Source: Takakia lepidozioides (lineage: Eukaryota > Streptophyta > Takakiopsida > Takakiales > Takakiaceae). Taken from it: a stretch of DNA of 64,000 nt. The translations under genes and the position numbers were made by a program. Under the pieces are notes generated by a model. The model did not search any database and was not told the origin of the DNA. It worked only from the letters and a program-made list of their open reading frames with translations. Of the stretch, positions 11,494 to 24,565 are shown in pieces. The stretch is from positions 44,330,001-44,394,000 of the forward strand of contig CM060733.1 in assembly GCA_030704615.1 (NCBI GenBank), read 5' to 3'. The number at the start of each line of letters is the position of its first letter. Within the stretch, counting starts at the first letter, position 1.

Positions 11494-14400
11494 ATGACAA
11501 TGGCAGGGTTTTTGTATGAGACTTTGGAGGCACTGGGGGGAGAATCTTTGGACGCTTCAGCTACGGCGTCACCTTTCCTTTCATTTGAGAACCGGAAACA
11601 CCTGCGGAGCCCAAGAGCAGAAAATTCGTCGGAAGAATTTTTAACCTCCACATTGACAGAGGAACGTCGTCCATCTAAGCGATCAAGGATTGAAGATGCG
11701 AGGGCAGAGGAAACCACAAGTAAGGTGTCGAATATGGAACCCCAAATTGGGGCAGGTTCACCAGAGGGATTATTGCAGATTAACATGTTGGGACCAAGAG
11801 GTCAGGATTTGGCGACGACAGGATTTAGTTTGCCTGAAACACTTGCCAGGGTTTCAAAGACTATCGTTCTGGGCCTCGAGGACGCAGAAATGTTGACCAA
11901 AGTTTTAAGGCAAGGAGAAGAAATTGGTGGATATGAAATGGCATACTTGTCTCTGGATATGGCTGAAAACAATACTGAGAAAGTTGAGGAGGAACGAGTG
12001 CAGAGCAAGGGGAAGGAGGTGGAGCAGGTAGTGAGGGTGGAAGCCCTTAATATAAGAAGCAAAGGAGTAGCTCCATGGGCTCGAAGTGCGGGGCCACACA
12101 ACATATCTTTTCAAAGTCCTCTCTTGCAACTTCATCAAGGTTTGGTTTCCATTTCTGACCAGGGCTCAGTACGACCTTTCCATGAAGAGGTCGCTTGCCA
12201 TGCCAATCATAGTTAGGCTCATTATGCTACGCATATTGTTAGGCGAAAGGGTTTCATGTTATTCATCCTTCACAATATCAATGTCTGCAGAGATTATAGA
12301 CTTTTGTGAGTTTATTACTCCAACTGAGGAGGATCAACAAGAACGGGCAGCAGCAGTCCAGCGAGTGAGTGCGGTTGTCAAAACAATATGGCCCTCTTGT
12401 CAGGTAATGAAGCATATGTATTTGTCATGCTTGCTGGCATCATTCAGTGTGTAAATGTGGATTTGTAGTCGGGGCATCTTGTTGTTTCTCCCATCATTAA
12501 CCTTCTTACCAGCAGCGATGGACATCTGCTTGGTGGAGTTGCATCAGAGAAGAACTCTGATTGTGGGACCGTTTGTGCAAGAAAGCTTCATCACCTTGTT
12601 CCATGTTGGTTTTGCCATGGCACAGAAGTATTGCTAACCCTTGTGCTGGCAGAGCTATGGTATGAAATTATCATGGGATTCTGAACAAATAAAAGATCCA
12701 TGAGATCTTCTTGGAGAAGTTATTAAAGATAGATACCTATCTAATAAGTTGCAGTATGCACGGACATCTAGGAACTTCTACGTTTTCATTTGACGAATAT
12801 GGTTTGGTTTGTCCTGTTGGGTTGTAATAGGCTACATATCCCGATTGGGAAAGGCATTGACAGTTATTAACAAGGTAGGGGTGTGTAATTTGAGTGACCA
12901 TGGCACTTCTTCATCTAATACAGAGTATTGGTGGGCGAACTTTCTTATTCTCCCCTTGTGGAAGTTTCATGCGTTTCTTTGTGTGTCACAGGTCAGGGTG
13001 TTTGGATCCTTTGCTACTGGGCTTTATTTACCAACCAGTGATGTGGACGTAAGCCCTTCTGACTATCATGTGTTTGAGATGGCCATGAAAACTCTAATTC
13101 TGATGGCAGGGTCGATGGTTAGTTTGGAACTGAGTCTTACCCCTTAGGGGCTAGACCCCAGCTGAGTTTCTTACCGTGATCTCTACTCTGATGAGTGTGT
13201 ATGAGTGTGGGCAGTGGACAACTTTGTGTTCCCAAGGCCTGTGTCCAAAACTCTTTCGTTGCACACCAAGAGAGTGTAGTACAAGCCTAAAAGTCTCCTT
13301 TCAGCTCATCGATACCTGTGTATGATGGTATCAACACCAGCCTCATGTAATCCAGCTTTGTATTCTCCGCAGTGCAGCCCACGTTTAAAAGGTTGTCCTC
13401 GTGGTAGTCGGCAGCGTCAAGTTCCCACTCCCTCGAGACCATCTCAGTGTGAAAAAGCTTTAAGAGCTTTGGGCCTTTCCCATGTGAAATTGTTCGCTGT
13501 GATTAAGTTTCCCTCTTCCTCCTCCTGTGAGCGATCAGCTCCATACAGCAGTAGAAAAGTTGCTGATATTGCCCGTAACTGCACCTAAGATTCGTCGGTA
13601 TGCTGAGATATGCTTCATCGGAGGTTTTGTCTTCATGGGACCCACCTCCTCCGACAGAAAAATTGCAATTGGACACAATCGGCATCTCCCTAAAGTATAC
13701 TATGAGAGAAGCATTAGATACTCAATAACAAATGGACAGATAAAAAGCCAACCTTGCTGATGTCCTCAGTGGGACGTCCAGATTGCGGTGGTTCACACTT
13801 TGACAACTTTTCGATTGGTCAGTCTTCCTGTGTAGACGCTGTTCGGATGGTGCACAAAGAAAGACAGAGGGAGAGAGAGAGAATGTACTCATAAGACTTT
13901 GTTTGCTGTAGCCTTGTGGCCCATAGACCCGGCACCCAGTTTGGATAGAAAACACAGAGAGATGCATGCACTGACCATTTCAAAACATTGCACAGCCTTA
14001 TGGGGCATCCCCACAGGATATGAATCCTCTCAGAGTCAGCTGTGTGGTTTCTGTCCACCAAGTCTATGACACTGAGCTTGAAATGACATAGTGCTGGTGT
14101 ACATCCATCGTCACTGCAGTTACAAGTGGTGAGTGTTGTTATACAGTCTCACTTTGGCATTATACTAGCTTCTGACATGTCAGCTGTGGGTGTTATTGCA
14201 CTGCCAGTCACACTGTAGAGGACAAAATGCAGATAAAGAGATGTACCCCTTAGACTTTGCTTGGCATAGCCTTGTAATGATATACCCCACCCCCAGTTTG
14301 CATTGAGCAAGAGACATGATTTTGGAGTTGAGTCATGTTTTTGGAGAAAATCAAAGTGATGGTGAGTGGAGGGAGATGGGAAGGAAAAGCGAGAGAAGCT

Positions 14401-17400
14401 GTCATGCACCTTGCCATCCGCATGTGGCTATGACATTCTCTCTGTGGGAAACTCAATGTGAGGAGTCAGCTCCAGTGTAAGGGGAATTTTTTTTAGAGGT
14501 TGACCAAGCTAATGACAAGCCGTCCTGTAACCATTCAGCAAAGGTATCTTGGCTAGCATTGCCATACTGAATTAAGAGGTTGATTCCATCTCTGCACATG
14601 TAGCCCTGTAGGTTACTGGAAACCTGACACATGTGGCTGTAGTTGCACTGCCAGTCACTGCACTACCAAATACAGCTTCCCTTCTGAGGGGAAGACGGAG
14701 AGGCAGTTGAGGTAGAATTCTGGCCCACTAGGTTAGGTTTACTCATGGGTCATGAAGTCTGTCAAGAAAAATTATCAGAGACACATGTCACTTTGCATGG
14801 CAGGTGGTAGTTCTGGACTCCAGATGCCAAGTCCGGCAAGAAGGCTTGAAAGCCCTTTCCAAAGCATTGACAAGGCATTCAGTGGCAAAGAATTTACAGG
14901 TAATTTGTAGGTTTATTAAACCTGGAGGGATTCTGTTGAGGATTATTTTGTTTACAAAAAACAATACCATTCTGGAATAGCTAGAAGTCAGATTTTCTTG
15001 CATGCAACATGTATGTGAGGGATCATGGAATGTATTTCTGCAGTAGGTTGCTCCTCTTGGGAAGCCACTGTTGCTTCTCAGTTTGGACCTGTGACGTCAT
15101 TTGAAGTTGGGGCTATCGGTAAAATTCAGTCTTTGCTGAATTTGGATGTAAGATGTGACTTGCAACTTGTGGCAGGTCATTGCAAAAGCAAGAGTACCTC
15201 TTGTAAAGTTTGTGGAGACTCAGAGTAACATTTCCTTTGACATAAGGTACTTCAGTTAGTGTTTTTATTCGTACATTCAGGGAGGGAACTGGTAGTTTAA
15301 TATGCCTAATGACCTGCCAGAAGGAAAAAGGTCTCATAGTCTCATGGTCTCATGGTCTTTGAATAGGAGATGAAACATTGACTTGCATATACTCACAAGC
15401 ATGCACATGGGCACCAAAAAGGTCCAGACCTTTTTGTCCCAGAAAACTGACCTTTTTTGGTAGGCTGTTAATGTGAGTTCATGCAGATTTGTGCAAGATA
15501 TCACCAAATCCTTGGGTGTAGTTGACTCTAAACCTCTGTGTGTGGCACAGCTTTGATGTATCCAACGGGCCTGAGGCTGCCGATTTCATAATGGTCTGTT
15601 TCACTGTCGTCGTATATCTCTACTTCTGCACCTTGTCCAGAAATTTCCAGTCAAGAACCAGCAGTTGGAGCCCAGGCTCTTGTGTGTTCAGTCAAATTGA
15701 GCTATTGAATTCAGTTTGCCTTTGGTTTTTGCAAGAATCATCACAGATATTGAGTACTTTCTATGATATTCATGATGTATGATGTTTGTCAAGGTCTTGT
15801 GTTACAGGGTGCAATGAGGGCTCTTCCTCCTTTGAAGCCTTTGTGTCTTGTGCTGAAGATATTCCTACAGCAGCGAGAGCTAAACGAGGTGGGCTTTCTT
15901 ACCTCTGCAAGACCAGAAGGAGCAGAAGTACCAGAAGTATGTCTAGCTATTAGTTTTGCATATGATATTCATGTAAGAGAACTGCAGGAAACCCTTTATA
16001 ACAGCAAAGACGCACCCAATGAAGACAATTACGTAACATCATGAAACAGATTTCGTGAACATCGACTTTGCGAGAAACTTTAAGCAGCCTGTATGCACTG
16101 GGGAGTGGGCAATGTGGAAAAACCCTAAAATTTCTCAGTCAGATGGCATGGGAATGTCGATCCTTCCATACCTCATTGTGTGTAGCGTATGCTGGAGTTT
16201 TCAATTGAAGTTGGAGGACCTCTTGAAATATGTATACCTGCCATTTTGGATGTGTTGTGTCCTGTCCCTGTGGATCTTAGTTCCTAGTGTTGGCTGGTCA
16301 TCTGACTTGTTAATGAACCTATTTGTATTCTTCAGGTCTATCACGGTGGAATTGGCTCCTATGCTCTACTCGTGATGCTGTTAGCACATCTGCAGGTCTG
16401 GACGCTTTCACAAGTTGCTCTTGCTAAGTCTTTCTTATAGAATGTTTACTGGAGTGGAGAGCGCTTCCATTTTCCCTAAGAAAGCTTAGGCTGTTTACTT
16501 CTTATGGAGGGGTAGCCATCGCACACCAGTGTCCACCATGTGCAGATGTCAACTGTGTCTAGGGTTTGTCAGCAAGACAATCTGTGTTTCTACTGGTATC
16601 TCACTTGCCAGGCATGTGTGCAGCAATACCCTTTTAGCTCTGTTGCCAAGGAACCTTGGCTGGCTCTATTTGGCCTACCCCAGGTTATTGGGGACCCACA
16701 GCAGTTGGCCCAGCAACCATCTAGTAGGCCAGCAACCATCCAGTTTCAGGGGCCTCTCTGCTCCATCATAAAACAGAAAACACGATCCCACTGTGGAGTC
16801 AATCAGCCCATCTTTGACAAATACACCAAAATGCAGTGGATGTGTAAACACAATAAACTGTAATTTGACAATTGTTGAGTTGGGTATGAGATTTAGATTG
16901 ATGATTTTGCATCTGCTACCACTGACCTAGTGGAAGTTGCTGCAGATGCATCCTAGCAAACAGCGTGGGAGTAGCAGAGATCAACCTAGTCCACTTGAAG
17001 GCAATCTTGGCATTCTACTGGTATGGAGAATGACTTCAGTTATGCCAGCAATGGTTGTCTCAATATGCTTAACGTAGGCTTGTTACGCTAATGTTTCTGA
17101 CAATGTGGTGCAATTGCTGTTTGGCATTGCAGGTGGACTTTTTCCACCTGTATGGCCGAAGTCTTAACATGAACGATGTAGGTGTCTCCTGTCGAAGTGG
17201 AGGGAGCTTCTTTTCTAAGAGAGCACGGGGGTGAGGCTTTGCTCTCATAGCTCCACTTTCCGCTATGATTTAAGTGCTGGCTTAGCTGCAAACCAGCTCG
17301 TAGTCTATTTCCACTGTTTAGTGAACAAGAGCATCATCAAACCCATCCTCATATAATGGCTTTGCTTGCCTCTTATGTCTTCACATGAACAAGGTTTTAG

Positions 17401-19511
17401 CTTATTGATTTAGTCAGAAATCTCACTGAAAAGTCAGCCAGTTAAGCCTGATTTGGATGCAGTGAAAACAGATTTCAAGCTGGGGTAGGCCCATCCTCTA
17501 ACTGTGTGAAGTTTGCTCCTACTGACTGGGATAGCTGGAAGGCAAACTTACATTTTTAGTCGATTACATCTGACTAGTGCGTAGTGACAATAAAGGTGCA
17601 ACAAGACAAGACTTCCCGATAATGGAGAGAATTTGACAATTTTATTGGATGCAGGTTCAATGACTTTAAACGCCCATTTCTTTTGTCCGTGGAGGATCCT
17701 CAGGTATTAGTTACGCTTTGGCATGTGGCTTTTAGAACTGTGCCTCTAGTGCAAAAATTGACATAATATGAAAGTTCATGGTTGTACAGCTGTCCCCATG
17801 ACCCATGAGGGCTGCCTTACAACACTTGCTCCAAATTCTCCCAGCGTGTCCCTTTGGGTTTGGGGTTTCCTCATGAGAATTCTCTGTTCTTAATTTTGAA
17901 TTGTTTCCAGAGTGATCTGGATTGTAGCTAGAGTGCCTTCATAAGATGGAAGAGGAAGAGAGGCCATGAAAGCACAAAACAAACCCAGGTTGTTTTCACA
18001 GACAGGGTACCTTTATGTTATCAACAAATTGTGGGTTTGCAAATTAAGTCATGTTTTCAATTGAAATTGCTCCATCTGCTGCATAGACCAGTAGACTGGA
18101 TGACAGGCCTTGTTAGGGTGCAAGGTGTTATTAATTTTGAATGACCAGAGGCTTTTTGTGCAGTTTGGAAAGACTTGACCTAATTTTGTGTGCTTTTTCA
18201 CCACAGACTCCTGACAATGACATTGGAAAGAACTCGTATGCTATCCCAAAGGTTGGTTCATGCACCCACTCAGTTGATTTGCAGTTGATTGATGGCTGCA
18301 GCTATTTTTTTGGATTTCCAGTCACAATTATCCTGCTATGCTGAAAAGCATCTGATTTCGTGTGGGTGGCCTTCTACCATTCTCACCACCAAGTTAGGTG
18401 ATTCTGTTTATTGCCCTAAAGGGAAGCTTTTGGACCACTTTACCAGATATTTTTCCAAACTGAGAATCTCATTCTACTCTTGAGAGCAGATTGTATTCAA
18501 ATCAGAACTGCTGGGCTAGTTGTGGTCTTAGTCAAAGACATCTAATTGGACCTTCTTGATTGGATGCAGGTGCGCTCGGCATTCATGCTTGCCCACCGAT
18601 TGCTGACAAAGAGTGGGGACAATGGTCCAGAACACATTGGTGTATTGAGCCGTATTATCCGGATGGATGATAAGCTGATGGGGCGGAAAGTTCCATCATC
18701 AGTTGTGGTCACCGCAATGGAGGGGACCTCAAGGAGACCTGCTGAAGCAACATACCCAGCATCTCACAACTCTACATTGTTGGAACCATACATTGTTGGA
18801 AATGGAACCTTCTCACCAACTGACTCTGACAGTGAGCTTACTCTGTTCACTCGACAGATAGGTCGACGGAGCCGGTGGCTTGACTATGAGGAGGATGATT
18901 TTCCAAGGGGCAGATCAGCCGGTGCATCGACAAAAACTGAGAAATCCGGCAGACTAAAAGAAGTGGGTAGAAGCAAGGAAAAAAATGATACCCGTCAATT
19001 TAGGGACAGTAGTAGGTTTAAGGATAGTCCAATTAGGGCATGGGAAGCACAGGGTGAAGCTGCTGATTATGGCAAAAATGGCAAGAAATATCGCCACAGA
19101 AAAATAGAGAGACCTGTTGATACTTCTCATGGCGGTTACTCACATAACCAAGGCCACACAGCCAAGCGAGGGGACTGGCATCAACAAAATGGAGACACTC
19201 CATGGGGAGGGAAAAGGGACAGCCAGAGTCGTCGGAAGCGCAAACGTGAACAAGATGGAGTAGATGGGCGTCCAACTTTTGTGCTGTCAGATGGCAGGGG
19301 TACTGACCATCCCCCCAAGATGCATTGGGGCAAACAACAAATTCCCGTGGACACTGGTAGAAATAGCAGTGGGAGAAAGTTTTGGTTTCATGAGAGCCCC
19401 AAAAGGAGTAAAGACAATAGTAGCCAGGATGTCTCAAAGCAGGAGGGAAGTGAGAAACCACGGAGAGTTGTCATCACAAAGCCCTCACACAAGAAAATCA
19501 AGTATGTGTAG
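11494..19511 (+). CDS. TRF4/5-type non-canonical poly(A) polymerase, 13 exons
   Basis: Exons read in frame with GT-AG introns: 11494-12139, 12291-12403, 12992-13048, 14804-14899, 15176-15246, 15551-15593, 15808-15888, 16336-16395, 16946-17020, 17133-17230, 17655-17703, 18207-18251, 18570-19511. They total 2376 nt, 791 residues. The nucleotidyltransferase core starts at about residue 215 (IIDFCEFITPTEED), with GSFATGLYLPTSDVD carrying the first two catalytic Asp and SFDISFDVSNG the third. The PAP-associated domain follows (ALPPLKPLCLVLKIFLQQRE, YHGGIGSYALLVMLLAHLQ, GILLVDFFHLYGRSLN, NDIGKNSY). The N-terminal about 210 residues and the Arg/Lys/Ser-rich tail (last about 250) look disordered. In other eukaryotes these enzymes add short A tails to nuclear RNAs for exosome decay, in TRAMP-like complexes. 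Introns contain old LINE 3' fragments. The exact 5' start is inferred from the first ATG of a long open exon. Confidence 0.9.
13884..13965 (-). mobile_element. LINE 3'-end fragment in an intron
   Basis: The sequence tgtactcataagactttgtt and the following ccttgtggcc...cccagtttgg match the 3' terminus of the LINE at 30460-32724, in the same orientation relative to the window. Only the last 80 or so bases are present, as expected for extreme 5' truncation. It sits in an intron of the poly(A) polymerase gene. Confidence 0.65.
14242..14310 (-). mobile_element. Second LINE 3'-end fragment in an intron
   Basis: A more diverged match to the same LINE 3' end (tgtaccccttagactttgct, then ccttgtaatgatatacccca, then cccagtttg). 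It lies about 280 bases from the first fragment within the same intron. Confidence 0.5.
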
Positions 19512-22500
19512 GTCTTTTGTGAAATTTTATGGTGCTGCAGAGGTGAAAGTATCTTACTTGTAGGGGCCAGCTCGACCTTGGTGGATGTTGTTCTTACTCA
19601 AAAGCACGCAGCTAACAATGGTCTGAGCAAATTTGCTCCCCTCTCTGCTATATGCTGCGTGAAGGAAGTTCTTTCTGTGTTGGCCAAGCTTATAGCATAA
19701 GGTTCAACGGTTGAACTGTCGAAACCTCATCCAAAGGGTGAAATGAGATATTCCAAGTGTTGGAGAATGCTACTGTTATTAGTACTACTGTCCATAGTGA
19801 CTGTCACTCATCCATCTACTCTCCTGCAGATACTTAAAAGTAAACCTCACGGACAGTAGCATCTTGCAAGAGCCATACAAAGATATTGAAGTTCTGTGAT
19901 TTTGATCATAGGGAGTTCTGGTAGCAAGCTTCCTTTCTTTATGCAGCTTGGAAGTCTTACAGAAATGATTCAAAATCCGGATTTACCAATGCGGCCTGCA
20001 ATGTTTCCCTGACAGAAGCTCTATTTCAAACTGGGTGGGTACCATATCATTATGAGATCTGCGGCTGGTTCAGTGTTCAGTGCAGAGTTTTTCTTTTCCT
20101 TTAAACGAGAGAAGGGATGGTGCCCTGTTACTCAAATTGATCAAGGAAAAAGAAACTTTGTAAGTGCCATAAGGCGTCCAGAGCAAAGGTAGACCTCTTA
20201 GGTGCCATGCAGGGCCTATTAACATACAAAACAAGCAAATGATAAACTGCAGACTAGCATGTAAGACAAGGCCAGAGACAATCAAATTCAGAGGCCCAGA
20301 TGCACAAAATTATGATTATGAGACTACTGCTTGTGCTTCAATGCTTCACAGTTAACATCTTGGAGTTATGATTCTTGTGATGGTGCCAATTGATATCCTC
20401 GTCAAGCTTGAGGGCTGAGGGCCATGGATTGGGTGACCAGCATTGCGGGAGGCTAGAGTCCGCCAGCTGCAAGGAGTCTTTCAGGAATCTTTGAGGAGCT
20501 TGGTTCTCAAACTTCTGCAAGTTGTAGTTGTAGACATGACTCTGCTTCGGAATTATCTCGCAGTAATCAAATCCGCTGGTCCTCCATAGTTCTCCATAGT
20601 GGTTTGTTAATATCAAATAGCAGGTCATTGTACTTGGTACATATACATGTATATTACACGGTTTGCAATCATGTCATAAGAACATGTTTATTGTTTAGTG
20701 GTAAGGCTTGCCGCACATAAGGAAGATGGTGACTTTGGAATCATATGGCATGGCAAGGCTTTCTTTTTGGTGCATCAATGCTTCATAGAAGATGAGAAGG
20801 GTAGTTGTGGAGGGGGATGAAAGAGTGGCAACACATGAGGACAATTGTGTCGGACTCAACCAGCACCTGCCTCCAGTCTGTACCCCTCCAGCATCTTCAG
20901 TTAAGAACCACCCCCATTTTGTGAGAACCTTTCTGTTGAGGATGAGGATAAACTGGACAAACAGAGGGAATAAGATAGCAGACAGACCAATGAACAAAGA
21001 CATTAATACAACATAGAAAGAAGGGAGAAGTTGGGGGCTAGATTGGCAGGAGTATGTCTCTGAACACCAGCTGGTCGCTGGCTCCGGTTAATGAAAATGA
21101 CACTGAAGTAATCTTCTGCCTGATGTCAGATTCTTGGATGTACCCAGAACTAGAGGAGATTTGCAGAATTCATTGCACCCACGATGAGTTGGAAGAGTGG
21201 AAGAGTCTAAGCTCTTTACGTAATCATCATTAAGGTTTCTCTTTCTGTTGCCAAGCTTGTCCTGTGTCACCTTCAGATCGACCAATACTTTCCCCACCTC
21301 AACATTTCCATGTACCCTACTCGTCCAAACGTGCTGGACTCGCTCACTCACGGTGGCACCTTCTCCGCGGTTGTGTTGGGCGAAGGCTCCTGCTTGGATT
21401 TCAGGGGTGAAGGGTTCGCCAACTCTGCATGAACCAGTGCAGCACATTGGTAAAAACGCATTTCCAGGAGCGTGTGGTCCATGGTGAACAAAACTGCAGA
21501 TAAAATCAGAAAGTCACCCTGCTCAAGTCTACCCTCTTGCTTGACCTAAAAGGTGGCTTAGGCACATGGATTTCTAACTTACATTTTGTATCAGGTTTCG
21601 CATTCAAAAGAAAAGAAAAACCACAAAAGACAAATAAATGTAGCATACATGGTGATATAGATATACATATATAGATATATAAACTACACTGAAAGGGATG
21701 GACGCCTGTAAGTGTTAGAAGCTTGTGAGTGTTACAAAGCTTGTACAAGGCAATGTCGGGGAACCTTCAAGGGCCATAGTAAGGACCAAATAGGCGGCTC
21801 GTCACATAATGGCTCCTGTTAGTGGATGAGATATATTAATAACAAAGAACATATTAGGTGATTACAATGTTTATGGTCCATCCAATATGCTTTTGTAATA
21901 CAAAAAATGCAATGTTGGTGCGGTGCATTTGTCCAAATTTGATCTAATTAAGAGCTATAGTGTCATTAGCAAAAGTCAGTTATGGGCTTAAGCAAGCCAT
22001 AATTGGTAACAGTATAAGGTTTTAAGCAAAGTCATATACAGTAAAAGTATATGTATAGACTTAAGCAAAGTCAGAATTGGCAAAAGTCTAAAGGAAGGCT
22101 AAATCCAAGGAAACCACCGAGAACAAGAAAGATATCAAGAATAGCTAAGCCTGGATATCTCAGAGGAGAGCTGGTGCTGATTCTAGGGAGAGGCCTCACA
22201 AAAGAGATCAGTCATGGGAAGATAGTACTTCAAAAAACTCTCCTTGCTGTGAATCGTTTAAAACAGTGATGGATAATGGAAACCCCAGCATATCACAGGG
22301 CAGTTGTGGAACCTAGCAGATCTGGCTATATTGATTAGAAAATTAATGAAATCCGCTCTGCAAGGATTCATTCTATAATTCACACAGAACAACGAATAAG
22401 GTGGTGAGTGTACCGGTAAGCCAGACAACATGACAGGATGGCACCAATAGCTTCGCAGATGAGTTGTGGGGTAGAGTACGCAGAGTCCTTCCTGACAAAA

Positions 22501-22720
22501 TAGTGCGTGCACCCCGGATCCATGAGAAAGATGAATGCCACTATTTTCCAAGCTAGTTCATCTCCAAAAATCCTTCAACCTTTGGTATCACCAGCCACGT
22601 CTCTGAAGTCCTACATCCATTAACAAGATTAGTTTAGTAGTTTTTGTTGTCCATGCTTTAAGTGATTATCACTTGATAGTCAAAGCAGGTTAAAAAGGGG
22701 CTGTTGCAGGAAACACAGAC
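19512..22720. other. Region without a confirmed gene
   Basis: The first part is the 3' flank of the poly(A) polymerase gene. Minus-strand ORFs at 20338-20628, 20695-21003 (hydrophobic start) and 21088-21447 could be terminal exons of the UbiA-like gene to the right, but I could not join them with confident splice sites. 21780-22250 is AT-rich, with short repeats such as taagcaaagtca at 22024 and 22062. Confidence 0.4.
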
Positions 22721-24188
22721 CTGACTCCAATGGTGGTTTCTTGGGCGGCTCGTGCCAGTCTCCCCAGAGGACTATCCCCTGCCACATCAATGTCCAGTGC
22801 AGCACTCCTATCTGACACAAGCACAAGATACAACCCAGGTTGTTACTATCACCGCCACTGAAACAGCTTAAGAATGCATTACCAGATGACTCAAAAGCAA
22901 CTCTCTTGAGGCAACATGAAGCCTCAAAATCTCTAGCACAGTGAGACTCATCAAATGGAGAAAATTCCAAGTTGAGAACTATACACTAGGCACTCCGATT
23001 GAAAGGTGCCACTACGCCTAGACTTGTACTAGGTTGAGGAAACAATAAATTGGCTTTATAATCTAGTTAGTGTAACAGCTTAACCATTGTAAACTGAACT
23101 GGCTTCACTACCTAGGATTATCATTTACCTCCGCTTCATTGAGACAAAGGATCTCCCTACATGCTAGTAAGAAGTAAATTGAAGAAGTATATAAAGAGAT
23201 TCGCATCTATCCTGCAAATAACATCTATATGAACAGAATTCTTACATGCCAGCCTACAAAGCTGAACAGGAAGTTGATCAAGATGTAGCGTCCGAGACAA
23301 CCTTCCCAAGAAAGTAAGCCCGACGGTGGGGCGCCAGGGATTGTCGATCATGTCGTCCGGTACACCAATGTACTGATTGCCGAGATTGAAGATGTAGACG
23401 CACAGCCATGAGTACAGAACTTCCTTACCAACCGTTTCTGCAGCATGAATCCAAAATTGTTGATTTAATCTGTAGACAAACGGAGCATTATGTGAGAGGA
23501 TGATGTTACTACTTAAGGGCGCAGTCAAAAGCCTTGGAGTGATCTCACTAGCCTTTTAGTGTTCCCTACTCCATAAATATCACCAAGTACCACGGGATTT
23601 TGTCCGAATGGTCCAGTGATTCCAGGTATGCTTGCAAGGCGCGATGAGCTCCAGCTGCAGATATTGTTTCCAAGGTACATATATATCAAGATATCTGATA
23701 AAAACTAAGATGTATCCGGAAGTTGTATCAGGTGTGTACATTAGACAGAAGTAACATTAAGGACACCTCTCTGTAATTTTAGATCACGTACACTAAGTCT
23801 CTTAAGCACACACAATGTGCTTCCAAAACCTAATTGAGGACCAAAAGTCTTGTCCTTGAGATTGTGGACTTACCCCTGCATGTGGGGTTGCATTGCTAGA
23901 ATGTTGATGCCAACACACCAATAGGGAAGCATCACATAAGGAAAGTCGTTGCATGATATCAAGTAGAGTATCTTCATCTCCTTTAGTACAAGCTTGGCCA
24001 TAGCTGCTATGGGGTGGTCCTCTTCCAGTTTCGGCCCAACAGCGCCTCCTGTGCTTACCTCGCTGAGTAATGTTTTCCGTGCAAATCTTAAGGGGATCAC
24101 CTCGCTCGACACGAAGCAGCAAAGGATTCATAGAGCGCATCTCAAAAGATGAATTAAGCTCTTCATTCAGACTTGCTCGGATCGTCAT
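22721..24188 (-). CDS. Probable UbiA-like prenyltransferase-family membrane protein (partial model)
   Basis: Exons with good splice sites on the minus strand include 23437-23302, which encodes SWLCVYIFNLGNQYIGVPDD followed by MIDNPWRPTVGL. That matches the UbiA-family pattern in which an Asn-Gln and acidic cluster precede NKPWRP. 22811-22721 gives DIDVAGDSPLGRLARAAQET in one frame, possibly the second Asp-rich region. A likely 5' exon starts at ATG 24188 (MTIRASLNEELNSSFEM) with a possible donor at 24058; an alternative unspliced frame continues to a hydrophobic segment, ISCNDFPYVMLPYWCVGINI. UbiA proteins are multi-span membrane enzymes transferring isoprenoids onto acceptors; substrate cannot be told here. 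Exon order beyond 23302 and the 3' end are unresolved. It could be a decayed gene. Confidence 0.45.
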
Positions 24189-24565
24189 TTGACGAGTCTA
24201 CTTCTACAATACACACATGTCACACATGCATTCCATCATCTCACTTGCTCTGAATCCCTTAGAGCTGTCCCTTGTTTTCAATGGGAAAATTTCAGACCCT
24301 TTCAAGGTTCGACAAATTAATGACCTTTTTCGTTCAATCTCAATACTCTTCTCCCTTTGTCTATCACCACTTCTTCATGAGGATGCTGAAAGGTCCAGTT
24401 ACCTGCAAGCTACACAACCTTTCAGAATTATGGTAGCCAATTTTATCACATGGATCCCTCAACAGTCTCTTGACTCTTCTTCTCAGGAAATGGTGGATGA
24501 ACTGAGGAGTTCCACAGAGCAGTGAATGAAGCAAAACACTCGCACCTTTCCAGAAAGACATTGTT